In this document: piece by piece, positions 26,510-36,050 of the stretch | Position numbering within the stretch: the first letter of the stretch is position 1 | Layout: each line of letters starts with the position of its first letter | NCBI RefSeq assembly: GCF_003865075.1 | Contig: NZ_BHWB01000003.1 | Coordinates: forward strand, 496,001-560,000 | Reading direction: 5' to 3' | Source: Bacteroides faecalis | Lineage (GTDB): Bacteria > Bacteroidota > Bacteroidia > Bacteroidales > Bacteroidaceae | Length of the DNA stretch: 64,000 nucleotides | Program-made: the position numbers and the translations under genes | The notes under the pieces: model-generated | Told to the model about the DNA's origin: nothing | Database searches by the model: none | What the model saw: the letters and a program-made list of their open reading frames with translations, nothing else

Positions 26510-27984
26510 TAATCCAGTACTTTTATTTTGATATTACGCAGCCATACATCGTTGCCATGATCTTGGAATCCAATGTAACCTTCACGCTTGATGCCACCGA
26601 AATTACTCATCAGGTAATAAGCATCTGTCCATCCGGTCACACTAAATTTGCTATTATCCAGCATTTTAATCCATTCCGGAGTTCCCACTGTATATTCCAC
26701 GACTTTCTCACCGTTTTGATAGTGAGTGACTTGTCCGTTGTTCACTACTATTCTAGTCTTATTCCATTCACCAAAAGGTTTGGCATTTTGAGGATTGGCG
26801 GGAATCATGTCATACAAAGAGCCGGCTTTCCGATTACCATCTTTACCTGCTTTGGCATCGGGGTGATTCTCGTTATCCAGCAACTGATATTCGGGAGAAG
26901 AAGCTACCGCAAATTGACCGGGGATTTCCTGAATCATATACATAATACCGGAATTTCCTCCCTCAGATATTTTCCATTCCAACTCCAGTTCAAAATTTTT
27001 AAATCGATGGGCAAAGATGATTTCTCCACCTTTTCCTTGTTTCTTGCTGTCGAATTTCATCGCGCCATCATCCAACACCCATTTGTCTGCCAAAGTTTCG
27101 GAAGCATAACTTCTCCATCCATTAAAGGAAGTACCGTCGAATATCGTAATGTATCCTTTCTTGTCTTTTTTGAAAGTGGACAAATCTACTTGAGGATAGT
27201 CTATAGGAGTATATTTATCCGCATACTCTTTAATCATTTGCTTTAGCAGTAAAGGCTTGTCTGTTGTGATATAATCCACTCCCATACCAATCAAGCGTTT
27301 CATCATTACAGGGTCATCCACTGTCCATACATTTACCTGAAGTCCCTGGTTGTGCATATCATTAACTAAATTCAGATTATTGGTAAATCCGGTGAAGTAA
27401 TAGTCAGCTCCTGTCATTCCCCATTCTTTTAATTGAGCAGGAGAAGCATCTCCATTCAAGTAATACACCTTTGCACTTGGACGTATTCTCACCAATTCCT
27501 GACATACTTCTTTACTGAAAGCAATATAATCCGTTCGATTGGCCAACTTATGTTTTTCTACAGTTTTAACTATTTCATCAACCAACACTTTTATCCATTC
27601 GGGGGCAGATTTTTTCGTTTTTATTTCAAGAATTAATTGCAGTTCCGGACAATTCTTAGCATGAACCAAATATTGTTCAAGAGTAGGCAATACTTCTCCA
27701 TTAGATAATTTACAATTCTTAATCTTTTCATAAGGAGACTGTTCGATAGTTGTAGAATTTATCTCACTATCGTGATGGACTACCAAAACACCATCCTGTG
27801 TTCTCCAAACATCAAATTCAGAACCATAACATCCTATTTCATTAGCTTTATACAATGAACTTAGGGAATTCTGAGCAGAATTTTCCGTTTCCCAAAAACC
27901 TCGGTGTGCAATAATCTTTGTTTGCGCTGTTGCTGACAAAGAAAGAATGGTACATAAAATACTCAATAATACTTTTCTTTTCAT
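26509..27984 (-). CDS. GDPD - DUF1080 (3-keto-glycoside hydrolase-like) fusion, PUL-2
   Basis: A 491-residue exported protein with signal peptide 1-20. Residues about 22-250 form a glycerophosphodiester phosphodiesterase domain (IIAHRGFWETENSAQN, GSEFDVWRTQDGVLVVHHD, LILEIKTK). Residues about 278-490 form a DUF1080 domain (ITIFDGTSFNGWRSYASE, GNSGIMYMIQE, GYIGFQDHG), a lectin-like fold recently linked to 3-keto-disaccharide hydrolysis. GDPD is also in the PUL-1 fusion but there joined to DUF4855, so the modules have been shuffled. It lies downstream of GH97 with a 143-base gap and overlaps the DUF4855 gene by one base. Confidence 0.88.
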   Translation of the reverse strand: MKRKVLLSILCTILSLSATAQTKIIAHRGFWETENSAQNSLSSLYKANEIGCYGSEFDVWRTQDGVLVVHHDSEINSTTIEQSPYEKIKNCKLSNGEVLPTLEQYLVHAKNCPELQLILEIKTKKSAPEWIKVLVDEIVKTVEKHKLANRTDYIAFSKEVCQELVRIRPSAKVYYLNGDASPAQLKEWGMTGADYYFTGFTNNLNLVNDMHNQGLQVNVWTVDDPVMMKRLIGMGVDYITTDKPLLLKQMIKEYADKYTPIDYPQVDLSTFKKDKKGYITIFDGTSFNGWRSYASETLADKWVLDDGAMKFDSKKQGKGGEIIFAHRFKNFELELEWKISEGGNSGIMYMIQEIPGQFAVASSPEYQLLDNENHPDAKAGKDGNRKAGSLYDMIPANPQNAKPFGEWNKTRIVVNNGQVTHYQNGEKVVEYTVGTPEWIKMLDNSKFSVTGWTDAYYLMSNFGGIKREGYIGFQDHGNDVWLRNIKIKVLD

Positions 27985-28127
27985 AATATAAATGTTTTAA
28001 ATATTGTATTGATGCAGCTTTGTTTAATACTGTCATCAAAGAATTACAAAAATAATAATAAATCTGTTTTTAGTATATCCAACCCTAACTTTATTGAATG
28101 CTAGTCTTTAATAAATTCAATATAGTA

Positions 28128-30137
28128 TCACTTTCTATACTGTTTCTTTTCAATTCGCATAACACAACCTCCTCCCGGCATAAGCGTTACCTTCATTTTT
28201 TTCTCGACAGACACATCTTTTACCACCCTGACATAATCGGATGCAACACGATCTGCATTGATACCATCACAAAAGACTTCTGCTGTATACATACCATCTC
28301 CTAAGAAAGAAAGATCGAGTTCAAGATCTCTTTTATTCCAATTAGTCATTACACCTAAATACCATACATTATCTTTCCTGCGAGCCATGGCTATATATTG
28401 GGCTATTTTCCCTTCTAATGCAATAGTTTCATCCCACACTGTTGGTATACGGGATATAAATTGAGTACATTCCTGTTCTTTTTGATAATTAGAAGGTGAA
28501 TCCGCAAGCATACATAAAGGCGAATCAAAAATAATATATTGCGCTAATTGCCTACATCTTGTTCCCTGACTCATAGGTTGAGAATGTACCGGACGATAGT
28601 TTTCTTTGTTTGCATTACACATAGCCCCCGGAGTATAGTCAGCTGGTCCCGCTAGAAGACGAATAAATGGAAGGGTTACATCATAAGTAACCATATCATG
28701 CTCGATGCCACTCCATTTCATATTTTCCAAACCAAATACTCCCTCAAAATTTAACACATTCGGAAAGGTTCGTTGTAATCCTGTAGGTTTGTAAGTACCA
28801 TGGAAATCAACTAGTAAATGATATTTTGCTGCAATTTTAGCAGCTTGGTAATGAAAGTATACCATTGGCTGATCATCGCGATTCATGAAATCAATCTTAA
28901 AGCCTTTTATTCCCATTTCAGAATAATACTTGCATATATTTTCCATATCTTTTGCAAAACCATAATATGGCAGCCAAAGTATTATTCCAACATTTTTAGT
29001 TGCAGAATAAGCAATCAAATTTTTCAGATCTATTTCTGGTACTACCTGATAAAGATTATTCAGATCTGACCAGCCTTCATCCATGATAATGTATTCCAAT
29101 CCATTTTGGGAAGCAAAGTCTATATAATATTTGTATGTGTCAGTGTTGATACCTGTCTTAAAATCGACCCCAAATAAATTTAATGCGTTCCACCAGTCCC
29201 ATGTTACTTTTCCAGGTTTTACCCAAGAAAAGTCACCTTTTGCCGGTGTTGATAATTTATATACCATATCATTTCCAAGTAATTCCACATCCGATTTAGC
29301 TACTATAATAATGCGCCAAGGGAAACAGGTGTTTGGGGAGCATTTAGCAATATAGTTTTTTCTGGATAAAATGATTTCTTCGCGAATATCCTTACTGTTT
29401 TGTTGTACAACATCTGGATAAGGTGCAAAGAATCCATATAATGTTTTTCCCTTGTTTTTATTGTGCAAATACATTCCAGGATAATTGATCAGATCGGCCT
29501 CAGTAATAACTACTTTTCGTCCTTTGTCACATTCTACCATAATAGGTGCAAAAGCTAATCGTTTATCATCCCATTCGGATAAATGGATATATTCATATAG
29601 GCTTTCGAATGAGGTCATCAACTGTCCTTGTAAGTTCTCATATCCTGCTGAAGATTTTACGTAAGGTATATAAGCCTTAAAGTTTCTTGGAAAATTGAAG
29701 GTTGCTTGTTCTTCATTCACAATGAAATCTGTCTTCATCTCAGATTCAAAACGCCAGGCCATTCCTTCATTATACGCCCGAAATATAAGGTTATAGTTGT
29801 CATGGAATTTCAGTATTAACTCATTATATTCATTTTGTATCTCTGATTTCTTATAAATGCATGTGGATATTTTCTCATTTTTATAAAACATCTTTTTACT
29901 CCGTAATCGCGGTTTTATTCCCCAATGTTTTCCATTGGCCAGTTTCATAGAAATTTGAGAATTCTCTACAATAATATCGTCATCAAAAGAAAGTGCGTAA
30001 TTTACGACATCGCTTATTTGTACACTAATGGATAGTTTTTCATTAGGAGATTTTAATTTGATGTTTTCTTGTGAAAACAAACTCCCGGAGAAAAATAAAA
30101 TCGAAATCCATGTACTTATTTTCTTTGTCATATTCAT
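28128..30137 (-). CDS. GH97 alpha-glycosidase (retaining, alpha-galactosidase-like)
   Basis: About 669 residues. The start at 30137 (MNMTKK) or 30131 is preferred over 30197 because it gives a signal peptide ending near LFSQEN. It has an N-terminal beta-sandwich (about 25-280), a TIM barrel (about 290-560) and a C-terminal sandwich. The Asp in GFKIDFMNRDDQ, about residue 416 from this start, sits where I recall the nucleophile Asp415 of the retaining GH97 alpha-galactosidase of B. thetaiotaomicron. Inverting GH97 enzymes lack it, so a retaining alpha-galactosidase is favoured. Also seen are TWDWWNALNLFG and IIMDEGWSD. It is the only classical glycosidase of PUL-2 and hints at alpha-galactosyl residues in the substrate. 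Confidence 0.88.
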   Translation of the reverse strand: MNMTKKISTWISILFFSGSLFSQENIKLKSPNEKLSISVQISDVVNYALSFDDDIIVENSQISMKLANGKHWGIKPRLRSKKMFYKNEKISTCIYKKSEIQNEYNELILKFHDNYNLIFRAYNEGMAWRFESEMKTDFIVNEEQATFNFPRNFKAYIPYVKSSAGYENLQGQLMTSFESLYEYIHLSEWDDKRLAFAPIMVECDKGRKVVITEADLINYPGMYLHNKNKGKTLYGFFAPYPDVVQQNSKDIREEIILSRKNYIAKCSPNTCFPWRIIIVAKSDVELLGNDMVYKLSTPAKGDFSWVKPGKVTWDWWNALNLFGVDFKTGINTDTYKYYIDFASQNGLEYIIMDEGWSDLNNLYQVVPEIDLKNLIAYSATKNVGIILWLPYYGFAKDMENICKYYSEMGIKGFKIDFMNRDDQPMVYFHYQAAKIAAKYHLLVDFHGTYKPTGLQRTFPNVLNFEGVFGLENMKWSGIEHDMVTYDVTLPFIRLLAGPADYTPGAMCNANKENYRPVHSQPMSQGTRCRQLAQYIIFDSPLCMLADSPSNYQKEQECTQFISRIPTVWDETIALEGKIAQYIAMARRKDNVWYLGVMTNWNKRDLELDLSFLGDGMYTAEVFCDGINADRVASDYVRVVKDVSVEKKMKVTLMPGGGCVMRIEKKQYRK

Positions 30138-30334
30138 AACAGTGCAATTATTAGATGGTTGTACCAAAATATTCTTTATGGGAATATTATTGAGCACAAC
30201 TATGTTGGTAGTTTATATAAATTATGCAAATCAGCAGTTAAAATCATGAACTGATTCAGTTAATTATCTTATTTCTTAAAATCCTCCTGAAAAATCAGTA
30301 TATTAGAAGAATAAAGCCATTCATTAGTATAATT

Positions 30335-30712
30335 ATGATTTCCAAGGAGAAAGAATTAAAACTTATAAAAAAATATATATGCGATGTTTATGAGTTTTCA
30401 CTCAAATTCTACTGCCAGCGGTTCAGGAATAAGAATAATAATCCGGCCTTTACCGATCAGGAATTTCTGACTATATTTCTGTGAAGCTACCTTTTCCTGA
30501 AATATTCATACTTTCTACGATTGATGAAAATGCTACAGGAGACTTGTTTTCAACTGCAGTCTCAGAAGTCAGACAATCTATTGAATCATTATTCAATTGG
30601 CTGAATGAAAAAACAAATATTTAAAGAGCAATGAAAGTCAGATCTAAGTTTGAACGTTTAGTACATGCGATGGAAAAAATTACCATCGCATGCATTTGTC
30701 TAATTCCCTAAC
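30335..30712 (+). pseudogene. Transposase relic with internal deletion
   Basis: A 49-codon frame (30335-30484: YICDVYEFSLKFYCQRF, FTDQEFLTIFL) followed in another frame by TAVSEVRQSIESLFNWLNEK, a stop, then RAMKVRSKFERLVHAMEKI. These are the two ends of a common Bacteroides DDE transposase; the catalytic middle is missing and a TAA interrupts the end. It lies on the plus strand inside minus-strand PUL-2, in the 550-base gap between GH97 and the DUF4998 gene. The rest of the gap shows nothing recognisable. Confidence 0.7.
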
Positions 30713-30749
30713 CAAGAATTGGAATTCAACTACTGATTCGCATAAATTA

Positions 30750-31973
30750 TTAATTTGTATATCGCCAGAATGTTACTTCGGAAATACTGAAACAACTTGC
30801 ACCAGGTTTCCACGTTTCCAGAACCTTAACTCTATAGTATTGAGCAGAAGGAACAGAATTGTAATCAGGATAAATATTATCTCCCAAAGAATATGCACTT
30901 ACCATTTCTTCCAGAGTAAGTGCTGAATTATCTGCCGATCCGATTTTTACCCAATTATTCCATCCTTCTTCTGCTGTTGGAACTCCCTCTCCAGTGTATG
31001 CCCATAGTTCCGTTTTTTTAGGACATCCATTCATGTAAGGCCAATAAAATCCACTACGATACCTTGCTATTTTTACGGATTTAGATAAATCTATTGTAAA
31101 CCAGGCAGGTATCGTTTTAGGTTCAAATACGCCCCAACCAGCTTCGTTTCCCCAAGGATTTCCACTGCCGTCTTGATTGAAAGTTTTTCCCCATTTTCCG
31201 TCCCATAATTTATCAGGATTACCTCCGTACGCACTATCAAAACCACCAACATGATTTAATGCATAAGGTTTCTTCAACTCTAATATAAGTTTTGTCGGAT
31301 CAAGTCGCATAATCTTTTTTGACTCAAAAATATCTATAGCATTGGGCTCAGGAGCAAATAAAGTGGAAATTTCAATTTCTTTGTTTATATCTACTTGTTC
31401 TAAAATCGTCTCATTGACTATATTGGGAATCTCTACAACTTTTTTATTTTGTTCAATATCCGTATATTCCATCCTTACTCCTGCTGAGTAAATGATAGAA
31501 TCACCCCATATTATTTTCACGCCTCCATTATCAACAGCCTCATAGGTTGCTATTGGACGATTGTTAAGGATGCTTAAATAACGATTTCCATAGGTACGTC
31601 CCACCAAATAAGTTGGGATTGATTTGTTTTCAAATTTATCATAAGTATATATTTCAAAGTTATATATATTTTCCGGTAAATTCTCAATCAGTACATCTAC
31701 AGTATTGTCTTTTAAAGAACTTCGATCAATATCCACAATTAAATGTTCTTTCGATAGATTCCAGTAGATAATTACTTTATTCACATTAGGATCCGGACCT
31801 AATGTGAGTTGAATTTGCAACCGTTCTTTTCCAGCCAAATATGTAGCACTACTTACTTTCCCCGGATAACGTAATTCTCCACCTTGTGCAAATTGTAATG
31901 GATCAATTTCGCCCTCACATGCAATGTTTAAGAATAAGGGTATAAAACAAAATAGTAAAATTATCTTTTTCAT
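30750..31973 (-). CDS. DUF4998 / discoidin-type surface lipoprotein, PUL-2
   Basis: A 407-residue lipoprotein (Cys19 in LFLNIACEGE). The N-terminal 200 residues resemble DUF4998 fibronectin-like repeats (RYPGKVSSATYLAGKERLQI, VIIYWN). The C-terminal part (about 245-405) is a discoidin/F5-8 C-like module with KLWDGKWGKTFNQDG, AWFTIDLSKS and YYRVKVLETW. It is a probable surface glycan-binding protein, the fourth gene from SusC in PUL-2, 20 bases after its neighbour. It plays the role of the DUF1735/discoidin protein in PUL-1 but is not its sequence counterpart. Confidence 0.82.
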   Translation of the reverse strand: MKKIILLFCFIPLFLNIACEGEIDPLQFAQGGELRYPGKVSSATYLAGKERLQIQLTLGPDPNVNKVIIYWNLSKEHLIVDIDRSSLKDNTVDVLIENLPENIYNFEIYTYDKFENKSIPTYLVGRTYGNRYLSILNNRPIATYEAVDNGGVKIIWGDSIIYSAGVRMEYTDIEQNKKVVEIPNIVNETILEQVDINKEIEISTLFAPEPNAIDIFESKKIMRLDPTKLILELKKPYALNHVGGFDSAYGGNPDKLWDGKWGKTFNQDGSGNPWGNEAGWGVFEPKTIPAWFTIDLSKSVKIARYRSGFYWPYMNGCPKKTELWAYTGEGVPTAEEGWNNWVKIGSADNSALTLEEMVSAYSLGDNIYPDYNSVPSAQYYRVKVLETWKPGASCFSISEVTFWRYTN

Positions 31974-31993
31974 AAAATAGTCGTGTTAAAAAA

Positions 31994-33250
31994 TTATTGA
32001 ATTTCTTGTCCATATACAGTCACTTCTGCAAAATCAAGATTGCGTTTACCATTCCAACTTTCTATTGCTTTAATACGAATGTAGCGTACACCGGCGACCG
32101 GTGGAGAAAATGTCACAATATTTCCAGCTTCCCAACTTTCAGCATCTTCATTACTATTTCCTCCTATACTTGAAGGCTTCACATTTTCTACTGTAGCCAG
32201 CAATTCCCAATTATGCCAAGCTCCGTCAGTATATTGTATATAGTCTCCGCCATAATCCATAAATCCATATACTTCATACTTTTTGGGCGAATCATTTTCG
32301 AATCTCCAGTAATGGTTAAAACGTATTCTACTAATACAACACAACTGACCAAGGTCAATAGTAAAGGCTGCTGGTTTGCCCAATTCACTATCTTCTAGAA
32401 ATTTACCGTGAGACCAGTTCGTACCACCATCGGTATATGGATTATTGTAATCTTCCGACCATCTTCCATCCCACATGTTTTGTGGAAGGTCATATTTGCC
32501 GGTCAAAAATTTTGAGTCGTTCTCTAAACGGATGGCTTTAAAATTACTTTTATCAAACATAATTTCCAATGTAGGAGTTATATTTGCGTAAAGCGTATCC
32601 GAATAATGATCCCAGCGATCACGAATATATACCCCAAATTGTTGAGGTATAGGTTCATATCCCCAGAATAAATAACGTCCATCTTTTTTATTCGAATAGT
32701 AGGTATCATCTTCTATAAATTCTCCATCAATAATGCGACCGATAGAAACTGCTAAAATATCACCAGTCTCATTTTTATATTTTACGTCGACTCCTCCTAA
32801 ACCATTTTCAAGAGTCAGTGTCTGAAAAACTTTCATATATGGAGGTGTAAGTGGATTTATATCTACTAATAGTGGCTGAGATTTAAGTCCGCTCTTACTT
32901 ACACTATAAAGTAAAACCTCTTGTACGTTTTCCGTAGCTAATCCTGTTATGGAAATAGTATCTCTATAAGTTGATGATTTAAAATTCAAAGTATTACCTT
33001 CCGGTGTATTAACAATTGCCTCAATATAAGAAAGATCTTTACTATTGGGGAGCGTATAAACTAAATCAGCTCCTCCAGGCGTAGAGATTACTTTTACATT
33101 CGTGACTTGTTCCGGCAAATCTCCTCCTTTGTTGATAGGACTGTGCTGTTCTTCTTCACAACTAAAAATAGTCGAAGCTATAAAAATACTCAATATGTAA
33201 AATAGATTAAGTCTACTCATTATATATGAATTAACAGTTATTCTTTTCAT
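31994..33250 (-). CDS. DUF4959 / DUF5126 / DUF5000 surface lipoprotein, PUL-2
   Basis: About 418 residues from the chosen start. Lipoprotein signal (YILSIFIASTIFSCEEE); domains in order DUF4959 (about 40-125), DUF5126 (about 130-235) and a discoidin-like DUF5000 (about 250-415) with NMWDGRWSED, PAAFTIDLGQL and GVRYIRIKAIESW. An upstream ATG at 33271 overlaps the SusD stop; 33250 or 33220 fit the signal peptide better. This three-domain protein usually follows SusC/SusD in Bacteroides glycan loci and is thought to bind substrate at the surface. Confidence 0.85.
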   Translation of the reverse strand: MKRITVNSYIMSRLNLFYILSIFIASTIFSCEEEQHSPINKGGDLPEQVTNVKVISTPGGADLVYTLPNSKDLSYIEAIVNTPEGNTLNFKSSTYRDTISITGLATENVQEVLLYSVSKSGLKSQPLLVDINPLTPPYMKVFQTLTLENGLGGVDVKYKNETGDILAVSIGRIIDGEFIEDDTYYSNKKDGRYLFWGYEPIPQQFGVYIRDRWDHYSDTLYANITPTLEIMFDKSNFKAIRLENDSKFLTGKYDLPQNMWDGRWSEDYNNPYTDGGTNWSHGKFLEDSELGKPAAFTIDLGQLCCISRIRFNHYWRFENDSPKKYEVYGFMDYGGDYIQYTDGAWHNWELLATVENVKPSSIGGNSNEDAESWEAGNIVTFSPPVAGVRYIRIKAIESWNGKRNLDFAEVTVYGQEIQ

Positions 33251-33261
33251 GATTATAAAAT

Positions 33262-35193
33262 TTAATTCCATCCTGGATTTTGTACTAAATTTGTATTCCT
33301 TAATATTGCTCTCAAGGAAATAGGAAATAAATAATCTCTGGGTGCAACAAACTCCTGTTCAAACACTTTATTTACCTGATAATACTCTGTAGACGTTTTT
33401 CCGAAAATATTCCATCCTTTCACGTCTTTATTGAGAAATTCTGCAGATTTTTTCCACCTTTTCAGATCCCACAGACGATGTCCTTCAAATGCTAATTCTA
33501 TTTCTCTTTCTTGATGTATGATTTCTCTTAATCCGTCTTTTGTATTTGGCTTATCGGGATTTATAGAATATTCGCTCCACGATTCTTTCACCCCTTTCAA
33601 ACCTACTCTTGCCCTGATATCATCCAGTTGAGCAATGGCTTCATTGCCACGTCCAACCTCATTTAACGCTTCTGCATAAAGTAGCTTTAAATCAGCCAAT
33701 CGCATTTCCGGCCAAGAATAGAAGCGGGTGGCGGCACCATTTGCACTATGAGTGTATTCCCAATTTATAATTTTTCTGATCCAGTAACCAGTTTGGTTTG
33801 CTCTATTCCAGTCTGCAGTTATTCCATTCCTATCACTATATAGTGCTCTTATTTGATGTGCATTTTCTTCATTTGGTGTATTTTTCATGTAAACGACACT
33901 GCCATCAAACATAAGACTTGCATAAAAACGATTCTCTCTATCTTGATTTAATAACGCAGTAGGATATCCCACAATGAGGTTATATTTTTGATCTTCCTTT
34001 GTAGTAGACACTTGATATCTTTCATTATAAGGCCAAGTCTTATCTTCTTCAATAGGTACTCCGTTCTTTGTATAAAAACGTTCGACCATATTGAATGTAA
34101 CTGAAAAACATGAAGCTTGAAAACTGTTTTTAACCCCTTCTATCATTTGAGGCACAGAAGCTTCTGCTTGCATGACAATGTTTTGATAATCATCCATAAA
34201 TCGTCCCCAAATCAATTCATTGTTAAAACGGTCTGTTATCGCACCACGGAAATTCATTTGGTATTGTGTAGGTTCGTGCAGAGTAGCTACTTCTCGGAAA
34301 TGGTACAATTCTAATCCCGGAATGTTATCCATCGCACTTTCACACGCTTCGACTGCTTTATCCCATTTCGTAGCATCATATTCCTGAGGAAATAAAATGA
34401 CCCCATCTTTGTCAGCATATCCTTCGTAATCTATGTTACCGTTAAATAACGGACTTGCAGCAGTTATCCAAAGTTTAGCCTTTAACATATAAGCAGCACT
34501 TTTAGTAACACGTCCGGCTTCTTCTGCAGTATTTTCGATAATCAACGGCAGATCTTCTGCTGATTTATCTAGTAAATCGGAAATGTAATTCACAACATCG
34601 TCTACAGGAGCTCGTTTAACGGATACTGCATCACCATCCATTCCTATGGATAGATTTTTATCGGTAATAGGTATAGGACCATACATTCTAAACAAAATGA
34701 AATGATAATACGCTTTGAGAAAATTGGCTTCTGCTATCCAACGCACTCTCGTCACAGTACTTAATTCGGGGACTCTTTCCGGTTTACTTATCTCTTCTAA
34801 GAATGTATTACAATCTCTAATTGCTTGAAACATTCCTCCATCCCAATAGTTTTCATATGGATTATTTACGTTTTGTTCGCCTCTAGAGATTCTGATTCCC
34901 GGACAATGGTCATAATGGTCGTTTGTTTCATATGTCCAAATGTCATCACCACCGAAAAATGTTAGAGTTGCTTTTGAATCTCTGTGAATCTCAGGAGCAT
35001 AGGAGTATAAAGTCGCGAGATACCTTTCTGCTTCTTTTTGGTTGGCAAAAACGTTATCCATATTTGCAATATTATCTGGTGCGACATCCAGAAAATTATT
35101 ACAGCCACATAATTGTGTTGCCAATAAATATATAATTGCGACTTTAGAACTATTCTTTAAGCTCTTTTTGATACTTGATATATTGATTTTCAT
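33262..35193 (-). CDS. SusD/RagB lipoprotein, PUL-2
   Basis: A 643-residue SusD family protein with a lipoprotein signal (LATQLCGCNNFLDV). The N-terminal region has WIAEANFLKAYYHFILFRMYGP and the C-terminal domain has LREIIHQEREIELAFEGHRLWDLKRW. It is intact although its partner SusC upstream is broken by insertion sequences. Only 18 bases separate it from the SusC stop, so its expression may suffer polar effects or depend on outward transcription from the nearer insertion sequence, whose left end lies about 860 bases upstream of the SusD start. Confidence 0.94.
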   Translation of the reverse strand: MKINISSIKKSLKNSSKVAIIYLLATQLCGCNNFLDVAPDNIANMDNVFANQKEAERYLATLYSYAPEIHRDSKATLTFFGGDDIWTYETNDHYDHCPGIRISRGEQNVNNPYENYWDGGMFQAIRDCNTFLEEISKPERVPELSTVTRVRWIAEANFLKAYYHFILFRMYGPIPITDKNLSIGMDGDAVSVKRAPVDDVVNYISDLLDKSAEDLPLIIENTAEEAGRVTKSAAYMLKAKLWITAASPLFNGNIDYEGYADKDGVILFPQEYDATKWDKAVEACESAMDNIPGLELYHFREVATLHEPTQYQMNFRGAITDRFNNELIWGRFMDDYQNIVMQAEASVPQMIEGVKNSFQASCFSVTFNMVERFYTKNGVPIEEDKTWPYNERYQVSTTKEDQKYNLIVGYPTALLNQDRENRFYASLMFDGSVVYMKNTPNEENAHQIRALYSDRNGITADWNRANQTGYWIRKIINWEYTHSANGAATRFYSWPEMRLADLKLLYAEALNEVGRGNEAIAQLDDIRARVGLKGVKESWSEYSINPDKPNTKDGLREIIHQEREIELAFEGHRLWDLKRWKKSAEFLNKDVKGWNIFGKTSTEYYQVNKVFEQEFVAPRDYLFPISLRAILRNTNLVQNPGWN

Positions 35194-36050
35194 TTCTGTA
35201 TATTTTTTATGTTAGAAACTTAACTGAAGACCAAGATTAAAAACTCTTTGGAGCGGATATCCCATACCTTCTCCTTTCATTTCAGCATCCCACATTTTAA
35301 ACTTACTTATTTTAAACAAGTTGGAACCACTTGCATAAAGTCTGAAACCTTCTATAAGAAGTTTTTGTTTCACCCATTTTCCTTTTGGTTCATATCCTAT
35401 TTCAAGGCTGCTGAGTTTAAAGAAGGAACCATTACGGAGCCACCAAGTTGAATTTCTATTGTTGTTGCTTATTTGGCTTGTTGAAAGACGAGGGAAAAAT
35501 GCGTAAGGATTACGATTCTCTTCCGACCAGTGATCCTTCGCAACAACATCCAACAGACCAGATACTTTATTTCCATTTGTTATAAAAGGGGTAATATTGG
35601 CGGGATTAATCATGAAAGAAGTCCGTGCAATACCAGAGAAAAAAGCACTTATGTCAAAGTCTTTATAGCCAACGGTAAATCCAAAGCCATAATTGACTTC
35701 TGGTTCTGTAGGGTATCCCATGGGCACTAAATCATTGTCATTAATTACACCGTCATTATTGATATCACGATATTTGATATCTCCAGCCATATAATCTCCG
35801 AATTGTTTGGGAGAATTGAGTACATCATCCTCATCAATAAATAAACGCTCTGCCAACAATCCCCACATTGTATTCCATGGATAACCTATCCTTGATCTGT
35901 AATAAGTGTCTTTCGGATAATTTGGCTCTTCATATACTGTTGCCTTGTTCTTTGCAAAAGTAAATGTTCCTCTGATGGTTGCCCAAAAATCTTTATTGAA
36001 ATACTTATTATAGTCAGCAGCAAGTTCAAATCCATGAGATTTCATTTCTC

